Assembly (NCBI RefSeq): GCF_030463535.1
Contig: NC_132878.1
Span: 24,686,925 to 24,750,924, forward strand
Direction of reading: 5' to 3'
DNA length: 64,000 nucleotides
DNA from: Salminus brasiliensis
Lineage: Eukaryota > Chordata > Actinopteri > Characiformes > Bryconidae
Shown here: positions 12,387 to 25,420 of the stretch, piece by piece
How the letters are laid out: the number at the start of each line of letters is the position of its first letter
Numbering within the stretch: the first letter of the stretch is position 1
The notes under the pieces: generated by a model
The model's database searches: none
What the model was told of the DNA's origin: nothing
What the model saw: the letters and a program-made list of their open reading frames with translations, nothing else
Program-made: the position numbers and the translations under genes

Positions 12387-14064
12387 ACAAAGATATCATC
12401 TCCATTGTACCTTTTTAATTTACATATTAATGAATTAACATGTGTGGAGACTTTTCCAGATCTACAGTCACCTACAACGTCTCGAAACACAAAATGAAAA
12501 TGATTAATATGGGTTTACTCCAATTGTCAATTGTGTGTCAATGACCTGAGCTGCAAGAAGCTCTACAGAACAGTGGCTCTACTCTTCTTCTTTTTTTGGT
12601 AAGCTACAAACTATGAAACCATGTTTTTTATTTGTATTGAAAAAAGAATGCAAATGAATTCATGACAAATAAATTTAAAAGTGTACACTTACTACTACAC
12701 ACTCTTACACACATTTTTGATAACTACAAAATCACATGTTGTCTTCACTAAAGTGTATGACCTGATAATATAGCTCAATATAGAACAATACCAGACTCTC
12801 AGAGATTCTCAAAATAAATCAAAGACCACCTACTTTCCAGGACGTCCAGGAAAGGTTTTAGAACCAATTCTATGCATTTTGTGATCACTTTTCTGAAAGA
12901 TAACCCACAATTACTACTGTCAGTCTGTACAGGTCATACCTGCATCAATTATTGACCAGGATTTGACCAAATAAAGCTGCAGGGCATGTTCAAGAATCAC
13001 AAGACAAACACATTTAACAGCTTTAGAGGACTGTCTTGCCTCTGTCTACTTATCTGTATTAACCATCAAACACAACCTATATTTTATTCCATTCACTTAT
13101 ACAAAATGTTCTTATTGAATTTCATTTTTTTACAGCATGTACATTGGGCTCAGTAGTTAAATTTCTGTGTCAGATATCCTTATGATGTGGGTTTGACAAA
13201 CAGGTCTGATAAACTGTCACTCTTTAAACTGTCACTGGGCCTTTTAACCCACAAGACTTAATCCTCTCAGTTCTCGGGGTGCCAGAGCATTATTTAACTT
13301 GTGCTCTGACCCAGTCTTTCCAAGCTGGGATATGCAAAGAGAAGACTTAAACTATTCTGTGTACAAGTATAATGAGCATTACATACAAATGTTGCTTTGC
13401 AACTAAGTAGAGATTATTTACTTCTTTGGAAATATGAACTCTGTTTAGAGAATATTGTTTCAGTTGGGGATAATTTATTTCTGAATTTTTTAACCTTTTC
13501 TTGATTCCACAGCACCATATTACAATATAGTTATTTCTGCTAACTCTTTAAATATGTGATGTCTTCTGTGTCTTTGTTATTTGTGACAAGATTGTTACAT
13601 TCGTGTAATCTTGCCACAAATGCATTTGACAGAGATAACTATGAGTGTGGAAATTGTGCCCTATGTTGTTCTCTGAAGTTTAAAAGTCTGAATTATTTTT
13701 TGCTTTACACCTTTCAGTTTTACCAACTAGCAGACATAGAGACGTTTCTCCCACTCCTCATGTGCAACTTCATGAATGTTGAACAAAAACAAAATGATTC
13801 AGAAGAATGTAGGAGGAACATCGTGATATTAAGGTTGATCTTATGAAACAATTTTTATAGGCAGCAGAATGTAACATCTGTACAATGTCTAAAATTCTTT
13901 ATTTTTCTATATTATCAAGGGGGCAGACTTCTAGAAAACAGAACATCATACCATTAAACTGAGACTGAACACAAACGTTTGAGCTTGAGTCTGTGCTTTA
14001 TTAAGAGCTTATGTAGAGAGAAGAGAAGGAGAAGGAAGAGGATGCAGTGATAAAAGTGAGGTTC

Positions 14065-14722
14065 TCAGGCTGAACCTCTACCAACAGCAGGTGCAGCCCC
14101 CGCTGCAGCATCAGCAGAACTGTCTCCAACCGTGCAGAGATTCTTTAAAAATATGTTAGAAATATTACTATTAATAAAATGAAATTGTTCATTGTTTTAA
14201 AACAAATATGTTATATGAGTAATTCTAAAATCTTAAAAGTAGCTATGAGCATGTACATAAGAGAAAATGGCACATGTAAAGATTTTACTTAATTTCACTT
14301 TTTTCGCTATCATTCACAGTCTGGTCTGCAACAGCAGCACAAAAGAGGTAAGATACACACCGTAGCTTTGCAAAACATATTTTTCGCCACATCAAGGATC
14401 CCACGGCGCTCCAGTTCTGCTTGCTCCTGGATGAAAAGAACAGAGGGTAAAGATTGTGGAGGAGACTGTTTAAGTTTAGCTTTCAGTTGAAGCTGAATAA
14501 TTCCCATTAATTGATGATGAGTATCATATGAAATTAGTGCTCCTGCAGAGTAAATGTTTGAATGTAGAAGTGTAGATGAATCGTTGCTGTTATAAACTGT
14601 AATGAATCACAGGTTTACTAACTGTCACTAACCTCTTCTTCTGTTGCTTGCACAGGCAGTAAAACAAGGCTCAGGTGCAGAAGCACAGTGGCCAGAAGGA
14701 ACTTTGCACTAAGTGAAGCCAT
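14065..14722 (-). CDS. Putative secreted host-defence prepropeptide, copy C (type 2)
   Basis: Coding exons 14722-14633, 14426-14361 and 14142-14065 give 77 residues. The signal peptide and TEEE linker are the same as in copy A, and by my reading the 206-base intron after it is identical to that of copy A. Exon 3 differs strongly: EQAELERR, then GILDVAKNMFCKAT. Exon 4 starts NLCTVG, keeping C-x5-C but with a different loop, and its tail has Val for Ala and ends GSA. The exon 3 donor is GTGTGT, unlike GTTAGT in copies A and B. AATAAA lies at 14002-13997. The basic residue before the dibasic site is replaced by Glu (ERR for KRR), so processing would depend on Arg-Arg. The core peptide is less cationic than type 1. 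Confidence 0.82.
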
Positions 14723-14918
14723 TCTTCTGTTTCTCAGACACAAAAAGAGCTACATACAAACATAATGTATTATAATATGACAAGAACATTCCTGGCAACA
14801 CAAAGTACAATCTTTTAAACTTGATTTCATAAAATGTCAACAAACAGTTAAAAAAACACTTTATAGATCCAGACTGAGAAAAAAAAGACATGCAAAAACA
14901 GTAATCAAGAGGACTTAC

Positions 14919-14987
14919 CAGTGTGAAAGAGTGGGTACTGAAACCTGGAGGACAGAAGCTTTATATACACTCCCCTTCAATCAGCTG
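14919..14987 (-). promoter_or_regulatory. Core promoter and non-coding exon 1 of copy C
   Basis: TATATAAA at 14967-14960, E-box CAGCTG at 14987-14982, donor GTAAGT after 14919. The first exon carries one base change from copy A near the donor side. Confidence 0.68.
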
Positions 14988-16859
14988 ATGAAGATATCAT
15001 CTCCATTGTACCTTTTAAATTTACATAGTAATGAATTAACATGTATGGAGACCTTTCCAGATCTACAGTTGCCTACAACGTCTACAAACCCAAAATGAAA
15101 ATGATTAATATGAGTTAACTTCAATTGTCAATTGTGTGCAAGAAGCTATAGAAGTGGTTCTACAGAACAAGTGTTTTTGGTCAAATACAAAACCATGAAA
15201 GAGCAGTTTCATGACTTTAAATTTGAATGAATAAAAGAACGAATATGATTGGTGCTATAATTTGAAATATAAGCATAGCTGTAAAATTCTTTCACTTGGT
15301 GATTCTAATTAGATTTTATTAGACATATATTGACTGGTGTGGACAGATTGTCCAGCAGTACAATGATTCAAAACATATCATTGTGATTTGTTTTTCAGAA
15401 AAATGTACACTATACACAAATATACACACTTTTTTAATAACTACAAAATTTCATTTTGTCTTTACTAAAGTGCATGACCTGATAATATAGGTCAATATAG
15501 AACAATATCAGACTCTCAGAGATTCTCAAAAGAAATAACAAAACACCTACTTTTCAAGACGTCCAGGAAAGGTTTTAGAACCAATTCTATGCATTTTGTA
15601 ATCATCTTTCTGAAAGATAACCCAAAATTACTACCGTCTGTACAGGTCACCCCTCCATCAACTATTGACCAAGATTTGATCAAACATTTAACTATTCTGT
15701 GCACAAGTGAACAAGTAAAATGAGCATCACATACAAATGTTGCTCTGCAATGGAGTAAAGATGTTTTACTGTTTTGAAAATGAGAACCTGAGTTTGGAGA
15801 ATGTTGTTTTAGTTAGGGAAATTCTATTACTGAATTTAACTCTAAATCTGTGATGTCTGCTGTGTCTTATGGCATCAGTTATGTTATGTGTTATCCACTT
15901 GAGGCTTGTGCACATTCAAGAGTATGCTCTCATTTTAGACACACTACTATAGTTGCAGACAATGCTAGTCGCATTAAGGTTCTATTGCTGCTCCATTTGC
16001 ATTGATTAAGTAGCAAATTAATGCCCAAGAGTGACTATGAATGAACAAGTTCAACAGGATAATCTGATCATTCAAAGTTCATATCTAACTGTAATACTCT
16101 TTAGGTTGCTCGTCATCATTCTCCTCCTGGTGTGATGTTAACGTCAATTATAAAAGCACTGAAGTCTCTAAGTAAATATGGCCAATGGTAAAATATATTT
16201 AGAAAATATATATATATTTTAAATGAAATAAAAATATTTTGACTTTATTTATTGCATATTCATTTGTTTTTTTTTTCGGAAAAATTATGGTAATAAGTAC
16301 AGAATCAGCTTGACAAAAGAAATACAGCCTTCTTATTTACCCTCCAAAACCGCTGGTAACCCTACATGTGTTCCCTGAGTTTTATATGTCATGATGATGA
16401 AGGTAATATCAAGCTTGAAATCTATAAAAAATATTTTATTGTGTTATTATGTCCCCTTTACTTTTAACTTCTGAAGGAAATGAGAAAAGCATTAATGCAC
16501 TGGATTGTTTCTGCAACCGTTATTATGACAATATCTTATACAATACCAGACACTGCCATTAAACGTAATGTATTGAGTATCTCTTAAAAGTCCAATAAGG
16601 CACTAGGTAATTCTGTATATGGGACTACTTGTGTATCCCTCCACATATACACGCATTATTAAAACAAATGAATTGAACACTGAATCACCTGCTTCTCTGT
16701 TTCCATCTATTGTCAATGTATAAGATAATGAAATACTAAAGACACAACTTGGCAACAAGGATAATACGCTAAGTCAGCTCAGTGTTAATGTAAAACAGGA
16801 CAAGATAGCTGCTGAAAAGAGCGTGCAAATGCTCCAGATCTGATAAACCAGGCCACCTA

Positions 16860-18790
16860 GCTGCTGAGTGCAGAAGATGGGGAAACAAGTGTTAAAGAAA
16901 AAACTAAAGGGGGGACAAATAAAAAAAATCACATCCAAAACAAGCCTTTATTTTTTTTCTAACAAAAACAAATATTTGAATAAGGTACAACTGAGCCAAA
17001 GCATTCAGTGTCCAGAAGAGGAGCTAGGGCTGCATATATTGACTGTTGCTGTTGGGTCACAAGGATACTGTGCCTTAATGTGCCATGAATTAACGGACAG
17101 ACAGCATGCATGGTGTGTACAAAAAGTCACTCATCTATCTCTGAAATCATCTAGCTTTACATTGACATACACTGGCAGACAGTTTCCTCTGAGGGGAGTT
17201 GTAGATGTCCCCATCCAGCTGAATAAGTAGGTTAAGTTTCCGTTTTTGGGGTACAAAAAGGATTGCCCATCGCTGCTTGGCTGTGCTTGGCTGGATGAAA
17301 TTATACTGGACTGGCCTGCAAATTGCATGATGTTAAAAGAAGAAACCAGGCCCATAGTTCTGAAGACTATGATGTTTTTATGGATGGTGTTTTTAAGGAA
17401 CCTGTGTTTAAGGATGAACCTGTGAGCCTTCTGTTAAAGTGGACACTAAGACAGATACCAAATTTAGCCAAGCCTATCTCCAAATCCTTGTGGACGATAG
17501 CTTAAAGGATCTGCTCACCCTAGTCACACACAAAGGCCTATTATCATTACTGTTATCTGCCATGTGTCATGTCCGCCCCAACTTCTTTCCAAAGAGCACT
17601 TGATCAACTGTTGAATCGAGTCCAGTGTTACTTGAATGATGTTCTGATCACTGGACAGACTGAGGGGGCGCACTTGAAAAACTTTGGTGGTACCTTGCAT
17701 CGACTGAAAGAGTATAAATTCAGAGTTTGTAAATCCAAGCACTAGTTCTTCCAGCCATCAGCCTGCAATTTCCTTAATGTGTTTAAAGGTGGCCTTTTAT
17801 GGGACAGAGAGTCATTATTCCATGATTCAGGAATTGTTTGTATGAAGGAACGTGCTAGAAGCAACTTGCTGGCTAGGACTCGATGGACACATTGTAGTAA
17901 CAGCATTGTTATGCACATCAGAAGGTCAGAAGGTCCACAATGTGCTACAACTGATCCTACTTCACCCGTGGGATTGGCCAGAAGAACAATGGCAAGGTTC
18001 ACATCAATTTTGCTGTTCCATTTGAGGAGAAAATGTTCCTGGTGGCCATCAACACCCATACTAAATTGCCAGAAGTGTTTATGTTGAGATCTACTACCAC
18101 TGAGTAAGCCATTGATGATTTGGTCCAAGTTCAACTTGAGTCAAAGTTCAGTCCATTTGGCTTTTCCTGAATGGCTTGTAAGTGATATTGGTTCATTTTT
18201 CAAGGATTTGAGAAGTTCCTTGAAGTCTATGGAGTACAGCACATCCAATCCTCTCCTTATTAGCCTTGTACTATTGGATTAGCAGACAGATTTTTGCACA
18301 GCTTGCAACATTCACAGAAAGCTTCACATGGACAGGGCTCAATGTATCAATGATTAAACAGTTTTCTACTGTACTGCAGAAATATACCACATTATACCAT
18401 TCAAGTCTCCTCTGTTACACTTCTCATTAAAGATGGTTGTAAACCAGTCTGCTCAAGCTTCCTAGGACCAAAACTCTTGTCCTGTGCCAACAGCAAGCTC
18501 ATACAGAGATATAGGAAAAAAACATAAGTTGCACATAACTACAATAGTGGACCAAAGTGGACTCCTGCAAATTTCATCACAAACAAAGGACCGGTGTCTA
18601 ATACAGTTAAAACTATAGAGGATGTCATCTGGAGAAAACCCCAGATTACACTCCTTTTAAAGAGCCCTAGTTTGAGATGCTGCTTCCCCAGGGTTGGTCA
18701 CTGCTACTATTCAGCCAACACTGCCTACTACTTAGGTGGTACCTCCAGTTCCGTTAGACATACACATCAAGTGATGGGGACACTTGTAAT
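16860..18790 (+). mobile_element. Ty3/gypsy pol relic (protease, RT and integrase pieces)
   Basis: In order: a protease-like piece ending FTLTYTGRQFPLRGVVDVPI at 17152-17214, a reverse-transcriptase piece at 17455-17755 (AYLQILVDDS, cysteine-tyrosine-leucine block changed), integrase pieces at 17790-18335, and an integrase C-terminal piece at 18590-18650. Frames are broken repeatedly and the RNase H region is absent. The same relic occurs at 29.5-30.6 kb and 22.7-23.7 kb. Confidence 0.78.
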
Positions 18791-20457
18791 GTAAAAACAT
18801 TATTACAACAAACAAGTTGAGCACTAAATCTCCTTCTTCTCCACCCCTGGGTGTTATCTATTGTCAAAGTATAAGTTATAGACATGCTCAACTTAAATCA
18901 CTTAAATATTTAAACATTTAAACATATATAAGACCATATATTTGTTATTAATTATTAACATTTAAATTCACAATTTTAGAAATCTATCTCATCCAAAACC
19001 AAAACCTGAAAGAAAAACACCAGAACATTCCACATATCCACACAGGGGAGTTGAAAGAAATATAGCAGTATTCCTAAATAAAATTGAAACATAAAATAAA
19101 TATATAACATTACCAATATAAGAACAAATGTCTTGTCAGAAGATCCATTCCCTTTAGCTCACCCAGTATATAAAGGCATTGCAAGCAAATCCCTCTCAAC
19201 AAGTTCCTCTAAAATTACTGGAAAACATTTTTACAGCATGATTTTCTATGATTGTGCTTGATTTTAAGTACATTCTTCTGGTTACAATGAACATTTCTGT
19301 AATGAATTCCCTCCTTTTTGTTGTTTTCATATTTTCCCACTTGTTTACTATATTTGTGATTTATAAAGTTGATTCAATCAATAAAAAGGCTGTCTTCTTG
19401 ATCATGCACAGATCACCTTTCAATGTAATGCTTTGAGTGCTCTTTTTACTAAAAGAATACTTCAGTTTTAAGAATGCACTCTAAACCTGAATTTCTTTCT
19501 GCAGTACAGACCATGATGCAATATTCAATCCCTTTAGGGCCACTGTATATGTTAAGAGAAGAGTATGACTTTAGCAGCACAGATTAACCTTAGGCTTAGT
19601 GACCATTACCAATTAAAGGAAATGACACAGACAACGTTGGTTGTTAATGATGTTGATGATTAATGTTTTAATGCTGTATCATGAAGCAAAAAAGTTAAAA
19701 TTTGAAGTTAAATTCATTAATTTCTACATTGAAAGTTGAAAGAAATCACAGATACATCCAGCAGCGCATTTTAAAATCTTTTCATGAAAACTAATCATAA
19801 ATAGTTCATTTATTAATTTTCAGAGGCAAATGATGTAAGCACAGAAATCTCTCTCTGTCTGAAATTGCTGAACTTTAGAACAACTCTTACTGCTCTGAGT
19901 TCATTCATATTTTCATTCTTTGATGGCTTTCAGCCTTGTGTCTTTTGAGTAGTACAAAAGTCTAACCAGAAGTGGTAATGAAGATCGTATGACTTAATTT
20001 AAGAGAATAATTCAGAAATGTCAATGTAGAAATGTCACTTGAAATGTAATTCTTTAAATAGCCGCTGACTGTTCACTGGCTCCACTGGCAACAAAATGAT
20101 TTAAAAGAAAGTCAGAGGAACATTGTGATGTTGAGGCTGATCTGAATCAAAGAGCTTTCCGTGGTCTTTATTAGGAGCTGTATCATACATAGATAAATTG
20201 TACTATCTATTGTACAGCACAGCCTGTGCTGTCAACCACAGTTTTGTTAATGCGTTACTACAGTGTCTGGTAATCTTTGTTTTTCTAAATTATCAAGGGG
20301 AGCAGACCTCTAGAAAACAGAACATTATACCATTAAACTGAGACTAAACACAAATGTCTGAGCTTGAGAAAAGTCTGTGCTTTATTAAGAGCTTATTTAG
20401 AGAGAAGAGAAGGAGAAGGAAGAGGATGCAGTGATGGTTCTCAGGCTGGTGAGGTTC

Positions 20458-21096
20458 TCAGGCTAAACCTCTACCAGCAGCAGGTGCAGCCCCCGCAGCA
20501 GCATTAGCAGAACTGTCTCCAATCTTGCAGAAACCCTTTAAAAATATGTGAGAAATATTACTATTAATAAAATGAAATTGTTAATTGTTTTCAAACAAAT
20601 GTGTTATATGAGTAATTCTTAAATCTTAAAAGTAGCCATGAGCATGTACATCAGAGAAAATGGCACATATAAAGATTTTGCTATCATTCACAGTCTGGTC
20701 TGCAACAGCAGCACAAAAGAGGTCAGATACTCACCGTTTTTTCACAAAGAAACTTTTTTGCACTGTCCAGGAGCCCACGGCGCTTCAGTTCTGCTTGATC
20801 CTGGATGAAAAGAACAGAGGGTAAAGATTGTGGAGGAGACCGTTTAAGTTTAGCTTTCAGTTGAAGCTGAATAATTCCCATTAATTGATGATGAGTATCA
20901 TATGAAATTAGTGCTCCTGCAGAGTAAATGTTTGAATGTAGAAGTGTAGATGAATCGTTGCTGTTATAAACTGTAATGAATCACAGGTTTACTAACTGTT
21001 ACTAACCTCTGCTTCTGCTGCTTGCACAGGCAGTAAAACAAGGCTCAGGTGCAGAAGCACAGTGGCCAGAAGAAACTTTGCACTAAGTGAAGCCAT
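20458..21096 (-). CDS. Putative secreted host-defence prepropeptide, copy D (type 1)
   Basis: Coding exons 21096-21007, 20800-20735 and 20535-20458 give 77 residues. The signal exon encodes the same protein sequence as copy B (linker AEAE) with one silent change near residue 9. The mature segment matches copy B (GLLDSAKKFLCEKT, then GFCKIG). In the tail the conserved acidic residue is changed: GDSSAN for GDSSAD. The exon 3 donor is the consensus GTGAGT, the best of the six copies. AATAAA lies at 20386-20381. The gene sits between two Ty3/gypsy relics, at 16.9-18.8 kb and 22.7-23.7 kb. Confidence 0.82.
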
Positions 21097-21288
21097 TCTT
21101 CTGTTTCTCAGACACAAAAAGAGCTACATACAAACATAATGTATTATAATATGACAAGAACATTCCTGGCAACACAAAGTACACTCTTTTAAACTTGATT
21201 TCATAAAATGTCAACAAGCAGTTAAAAACACTTTATATATCAAGACTGAGAAAAAAGACATGCAAAAACAGTAATCAAGAGGACTTAC

Positions 21289-21357
21289 CAGTGTGAAAGA
21301 GTGAGTACTGAAACCTGGAGGACAGAAGCTTTATATACACTCCCCTTCAATCAGCTG
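21289..21357 (-). promoter_or_regulatory. Core promoter and non-coding exon 1 of copy D
   Basis: TATATAAA at 21337-21330, E-box CAGCTG at 21357-21352, donor GTAAGT after 21289. Confidence 0.68.
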
Positions 21358-22540
21358 ACAAAGATATCATCTCCATTGTACCTTTTTAATTTACATATTA
21401 ATGAATTAACATGTGTGGAGACTTTTCCAGATCTACAGTCACCTACAACGTCTCGAAACACAAAATGAAAATGATTAATATGGGTTTACTCCAATTGTCA
21501 ATTGTGTGTCTATGACCTGAGCTACAAGAAGCTCTACAGAACAGTGGCTCTACTCTTCTTTTTTGGTAAGCTGTGAAAACCATGTGAAACCATGTTTTTT
21601 TTATTTGTATTGAAAAAAGAATGCAAATGAATTCATGACTAAATTTAAAAGTGTGCACTTACTACTACACACTCAATAATGAGCATTACATACAAATGTT
21701 GCTCTGCAACTGAGTAGAGATTATTTACTGTTTTGAAATATGAACTCTGTTTGGAGAATATTGTTTCAGTTGGGGAAAATGTATTACTGAATTTTTGAAC
21801 CTTTTCTTGATTCCACAGCACCATATTACAATATATTTATTTGTGCTAACTCTTTAAATCTGGGTTGTCTTCTGCATCTATTGGCATCAGTCTTGTGTTG
21901 TCCGCCTGTGGTTCGTACACATTCAAGAGTATGCTCTCTGTTTTCAAGTTTACTGTGTCTCAGGCAATAAACTCAGACCTACTCTCATTCCCTCATTTCA
22001 GAGAGACTATGATAGTTGCAAACCAGTAGCATGGAGCTTCCATTATGCTCCATTTGCATTGATTAAGTAGCAAATTAATACCCAACAGTGACTATGAATG
22101 AAGTGTCTACTTCTACAATATAATCTGATCATTCAGATTTCATATCTAACCTACTACTCTAATACTCTTCAGTTTGCTATTCATCATTCTCCTCTTGGTG
22201 TGGTGTTCATGTCAATTATTAAAGCACTAAAGTCAAAATATAATTAAAAATAGTAAAAATGTTCAATGCTGAAATATAATACAACTATTTTGAATTTGTT
22301 CTTTGCATGTGCATTCTTTTCTCTTTTTCTGAAAAAAATAATGATAATAGGGACAGAAGCATCATGACAAAACTAATTAATCCTTCTTACCTCCAAAACC
22401 ACTAGTGAACCTACATGTTTTCTCTAATTTTTATATGTCAGGATGATTATGTTTGCCACATCCAATATGAAATCCAGAAAAAAAGAATTTTCTTTGGTCA
22501 ATCTTTTGTCCTGCAATTCTAAAAAATTCTATAAAATGAA

Positions 22541-22700
22541 ATACACTATATGGCATTAGTGAGGTCAGGATGCTTGATAATCACCACCCCACGTCATTCC
22601 CAACCCCCCAACTTATCCCAAAAGTATTGTTTAGAGCAGTATCATTCCAGAAAACACGCTCTCCCCCGAAGCAATCCCAAGACTCACATGCCCAAAAAAA
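22541..22700 (+). repeat. MITE-like DNA transposon fragment
   Basis: ACACTATATGGCATTAGTGA and AACTTATCCCAAAAGTATTG are shared with fragments at 35,655-35,945 and 38,400-38,600, of which the 35.6 kb piece ends AAAGGGTGTCCACAAACATT. This is a common fish non-autonomous DNA element. Confidence 0.5.
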
Positions 22701-22729
22701 AGCACAACTAAAAAAAAGCCTAATAATGT

Positions 22730-23660
22730 TTTCCAACAAAAAGTATGAATAAGGTACAACAGAGCCAGGGCATTACGTGTGATAGTCCAGAAGAGGAGCT
22801 AGGGCTGCATATATTGACTGTTGCTGTTGGGTCGCAATGATACTGTGACTTTATTTGCCATGAATTGAAGGACAGACAGCATGCATGGTGTGTACAAAAA
22901 GTCACTCATCTATCTCTGAAATCATCTAGCATTACATTGACATACACTGGCGGACAGTTTCCTCCGAGGGGTGTTGTAGATGTCCCCATCCAGCTGAATA
23001 AGTAAGTTTAGGTGCTGTTTTTGTGGTAAAGAATTGCCCATCTTTGCTTGGCTGGATGAAATTACACAGGACTGGTCACACACAGAGGCCTTTATCATTA
23101 CTGTCATGTGCAAGTCCAGTGTTACTTGGATGACGTTCTGATCACCGAACAGACCGAGGAGGATCACTTCTGAAACTTGGGTGACTGCAATTTCCTTAAT
23201 GTGCAGAAAGGTGGCCTTTTATGGGACAGAGAGTCGTTATTCCACAATTGAGGAATTGTTTGCATAAAGGAATATGCTAGAAGCTACATTTGGTGGCCAG
23301 GACTCGATAGACAGATTAAAGTAACAGCATCGTTATGCACATCAGAAGTTTCTCAAAGTGAATGGAGTACAGCACATCCAATTTGCTCCTTATCACCCTT
23401 CTACTAATGGATTGGCAGAAAGATTTGTGCACAGCTTGCAACATTCCCTGAAAACTTCACATGGACAGGGCTTACTTTATAAAAGCTTGAACAGTTTTCT
23501 ACTGTACTGTACTCATTCAAAGATTGAGTATTTAACTGAGATGTACCCTTTTACCTTTCAAGACAAGATTCAGTTTGGAGGCATCCATGGTTGTAACACC
23601 ACACCGGCTAGCATGCTGACACAGCTGGCAATTATGGTCAGGAGTTACACCACCTAAAGC
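22730..23660 (+). mobile_element. Ty3/gypsy pol relic (protease and integrase)
   Basis: Protease-like text at 22,740-23,005 matches the relics at 16.9 and 29.6 kb. Only a scrap of reverse transcriptase remains (23,100-23,165). Integrase follows: SYIWWPGLDRQIK near 23,283, then NGVQHIQFAPYHPSTNGLAE at 23,361-23,420, close to the catalytic Glu region. A deletion removed the part between, so it is inactive. Confidence 0.8.
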
Positions 23661-23816
23661 TCTGGGTAAATAATTAAACACAAATGTTTAAATATTTAAA
23701 TAATTCAGTGTTTAGCATTTCTCCAACATATACTTTGACAACAGACAGAGGTGGAGAAGCAGAAGATTCAGTGCTCAACTTGAATACTGCATCAACTTCA
23801 GTGGCAGTCTCACAGT

Positions 23817-24032
23817 TTACATTTACATTTATGGCATTTAGCTGACGCTCTTATCCAGAGCGACTTACAAGGTTACTCGTATTACAGAGGTGGGCCAATG
23901 TAGTTTTCTGTGTCCTGCCCAAGGACTCTTATTGGTGTAGCGCAGCATAGTCACCCAGACCGGGAATCGAACCCTGGTCTCCCACATGGTGTGGTAGCTC
24001 ACTGGCAGGTAGTGGTGTTATCTGTTGCACCA
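23817..24032 (+). repeat. Common teleost interspersed repeat
   Basis: Starts TTTACATTTACATTTATGGC with the block CTCTTATCCAGAGCGACTTA, and ends near a tRNA-like GGGAATCGAACCCTGG. This motif pair is widespread in fish genomes. A second copy is at 34,812-35,042. Confidence 0.7.
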
Positions 24033-25420
24033 CAACAACCACCAACCAGGTAAGAACCTGAACAGAGGTACTGGCACTGGGAACTCTAAGCTAATCAGGC
24101 TGGGCCTGCACGAAGAACCCATTGATGGCTGCCAAATGTCCTTTTATTGGAAAGAAAGGCTTGCAGATCTTATTGAGAAATATGAGTCTGTCTTTTCAAG
24201 GAATAACTTTGGTTGAAGCACGAGGGATTTTCCATTGCATAATATTGACTGATGAATGCAACCTTTTCGGCTGCCATATCGGAGGTTGGCCCCTGCTTAC
24301 TGCCACAAATTGAAAGAATCTCTAGATGAAATGGAGGAAAAATAACTAATTTGAAAATCCACCAGTGAATATGCCTCTGCATTGGTCTTAGTGTGGAAAA
24401 AGAATGGTGACTTAAGGATTTGTACAGCTTTTCGGTGGCTAAATGCCTATACCCATGGATGCACCATGGATTTGACCTATGGATATTACAACATACCCCT
24501 ATATGAGGAAGACAAGAAAAATAGAGCTTTCTCCTCCCCTTTGGGACTTAGTCCAGTAACCTTTATGCGGATGATGCTTACAGTGTCCAGCGATCAGAAT
24601 TTCTTAAGCATCCCTTATTTCGATGATTTGTTGGTGTTTCCCAAATCAGAAGAAGAGAGCTTAACACGTCTAGAAATGGTGTTTCAAAGGCTTGAATGAA
24701 CAAAATGTAAAGCTGTCATCTGGCAAATGCCAATTTCTGAGCAGGTCTGTTAAATTCTTGGGACACATGATTTCCCAAGATGGGGTTTCAAGTGACCCTG
24801 ACAAACTTAAGGCTACGGCTAAGTTTGGCTAAGTGTCAGAATATGATTTAATGCCGCCTGATGGTTTTACTCCATCCACCAGTAAAATACACTTACTTCT
24901 TGGTATGGTGATATAGTACCACAATTTCACTGAAAACTGTTAAGTGCTTGCCAAGCCGCTGTTTTTACTTACTTCTGGCCACAAGAAGCCCCGTCGAGCT
25001 AAAGGTAGGAAATTAGCACAGCATACACAAAAACTCTGCCCAAGTGACTGGACACCTGAGTGCAAACAGACAGTTGAGAACTTAAAAGCAGCTCTTGTTA
25101 ACACAGAGCTTCAAGCTTATCCTGATTTCAGCAAAAAACAAAAATTCTTCTCTCAATCTATGCATCCACCAGCAGCCAAGAAAGCAAGACTCATTAAGTT
25201 TGCCAGCAGATCTCTTAACCATGTCCAATCCAAGTACCCTACCCACCGGCCATGAAATGGGCCATTTGCGATGTTTTGTCATTGGCTGCAAGGACATAAA
25301 TTTACAGTCGGGACTAATAATAATAATCTGCTGACGCATATTGTAACCAAGCCTAAATTGGACGCTTGCGAACAGTGTTGGGTGGCAAAATTGGCCCCAT
25401 TTCAGTGGCGTGGTGTACTA
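24030..25420 (+). mobile_element. Second Ty3/gypsy-type pol relic (RT to RNase H region)
   Basis: A different element from the others: an N-terminal RT piece (RLADLIEKYESVFSRNNFG, 24,155-24,213), LVWKKNGDLRIC at 24,388-24,423, LTYGYYNIPL near 24,473, an intact-looking catalytic block IPYFDDLLVF at 24,610-24,639, and an RNase H start (TPECKQTVENLKAAL) near 25,055. Frameshifts and stops divide it, and the first half of the palm is compressed. It sits directly next to a short interspersed repeat at 23,817-24,032. Confidence 0.8.

Larger units (their letters stand above)
13560..21660. repeat. Segmental duplication, left block (copies C and D)
   Basis: Long stretches match 26,220-34,540: the flank before copy C (13,596-13,845 with 26,254-26,490), copy C itself with copy E, and 15,437-17,890 with 28,069-30,572. 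The offset is about 12.6-12.7 kb and many matches differ by only scattered bases. Small deletions distinguish the blocks. Copy D does not match copy F in its mature-peptide exon, so later exchange is likely. Confidence 0.75.

Noticed and set aside
15516..15704. Conserved open frame flanking several array copies (also at 28,148)
   Set aside because: The matching stretch in copies B and F has stops in that frame, so it is a shared spacer sequence and not a gene.
16868..17230. 120-residue open frame, repeated at 29553-29915, as a host gene
   Set aside because: Its C-terminal part reads as a gypsy protease piece and it is followed by RT and integrase pieces, so it is retroelement debris.
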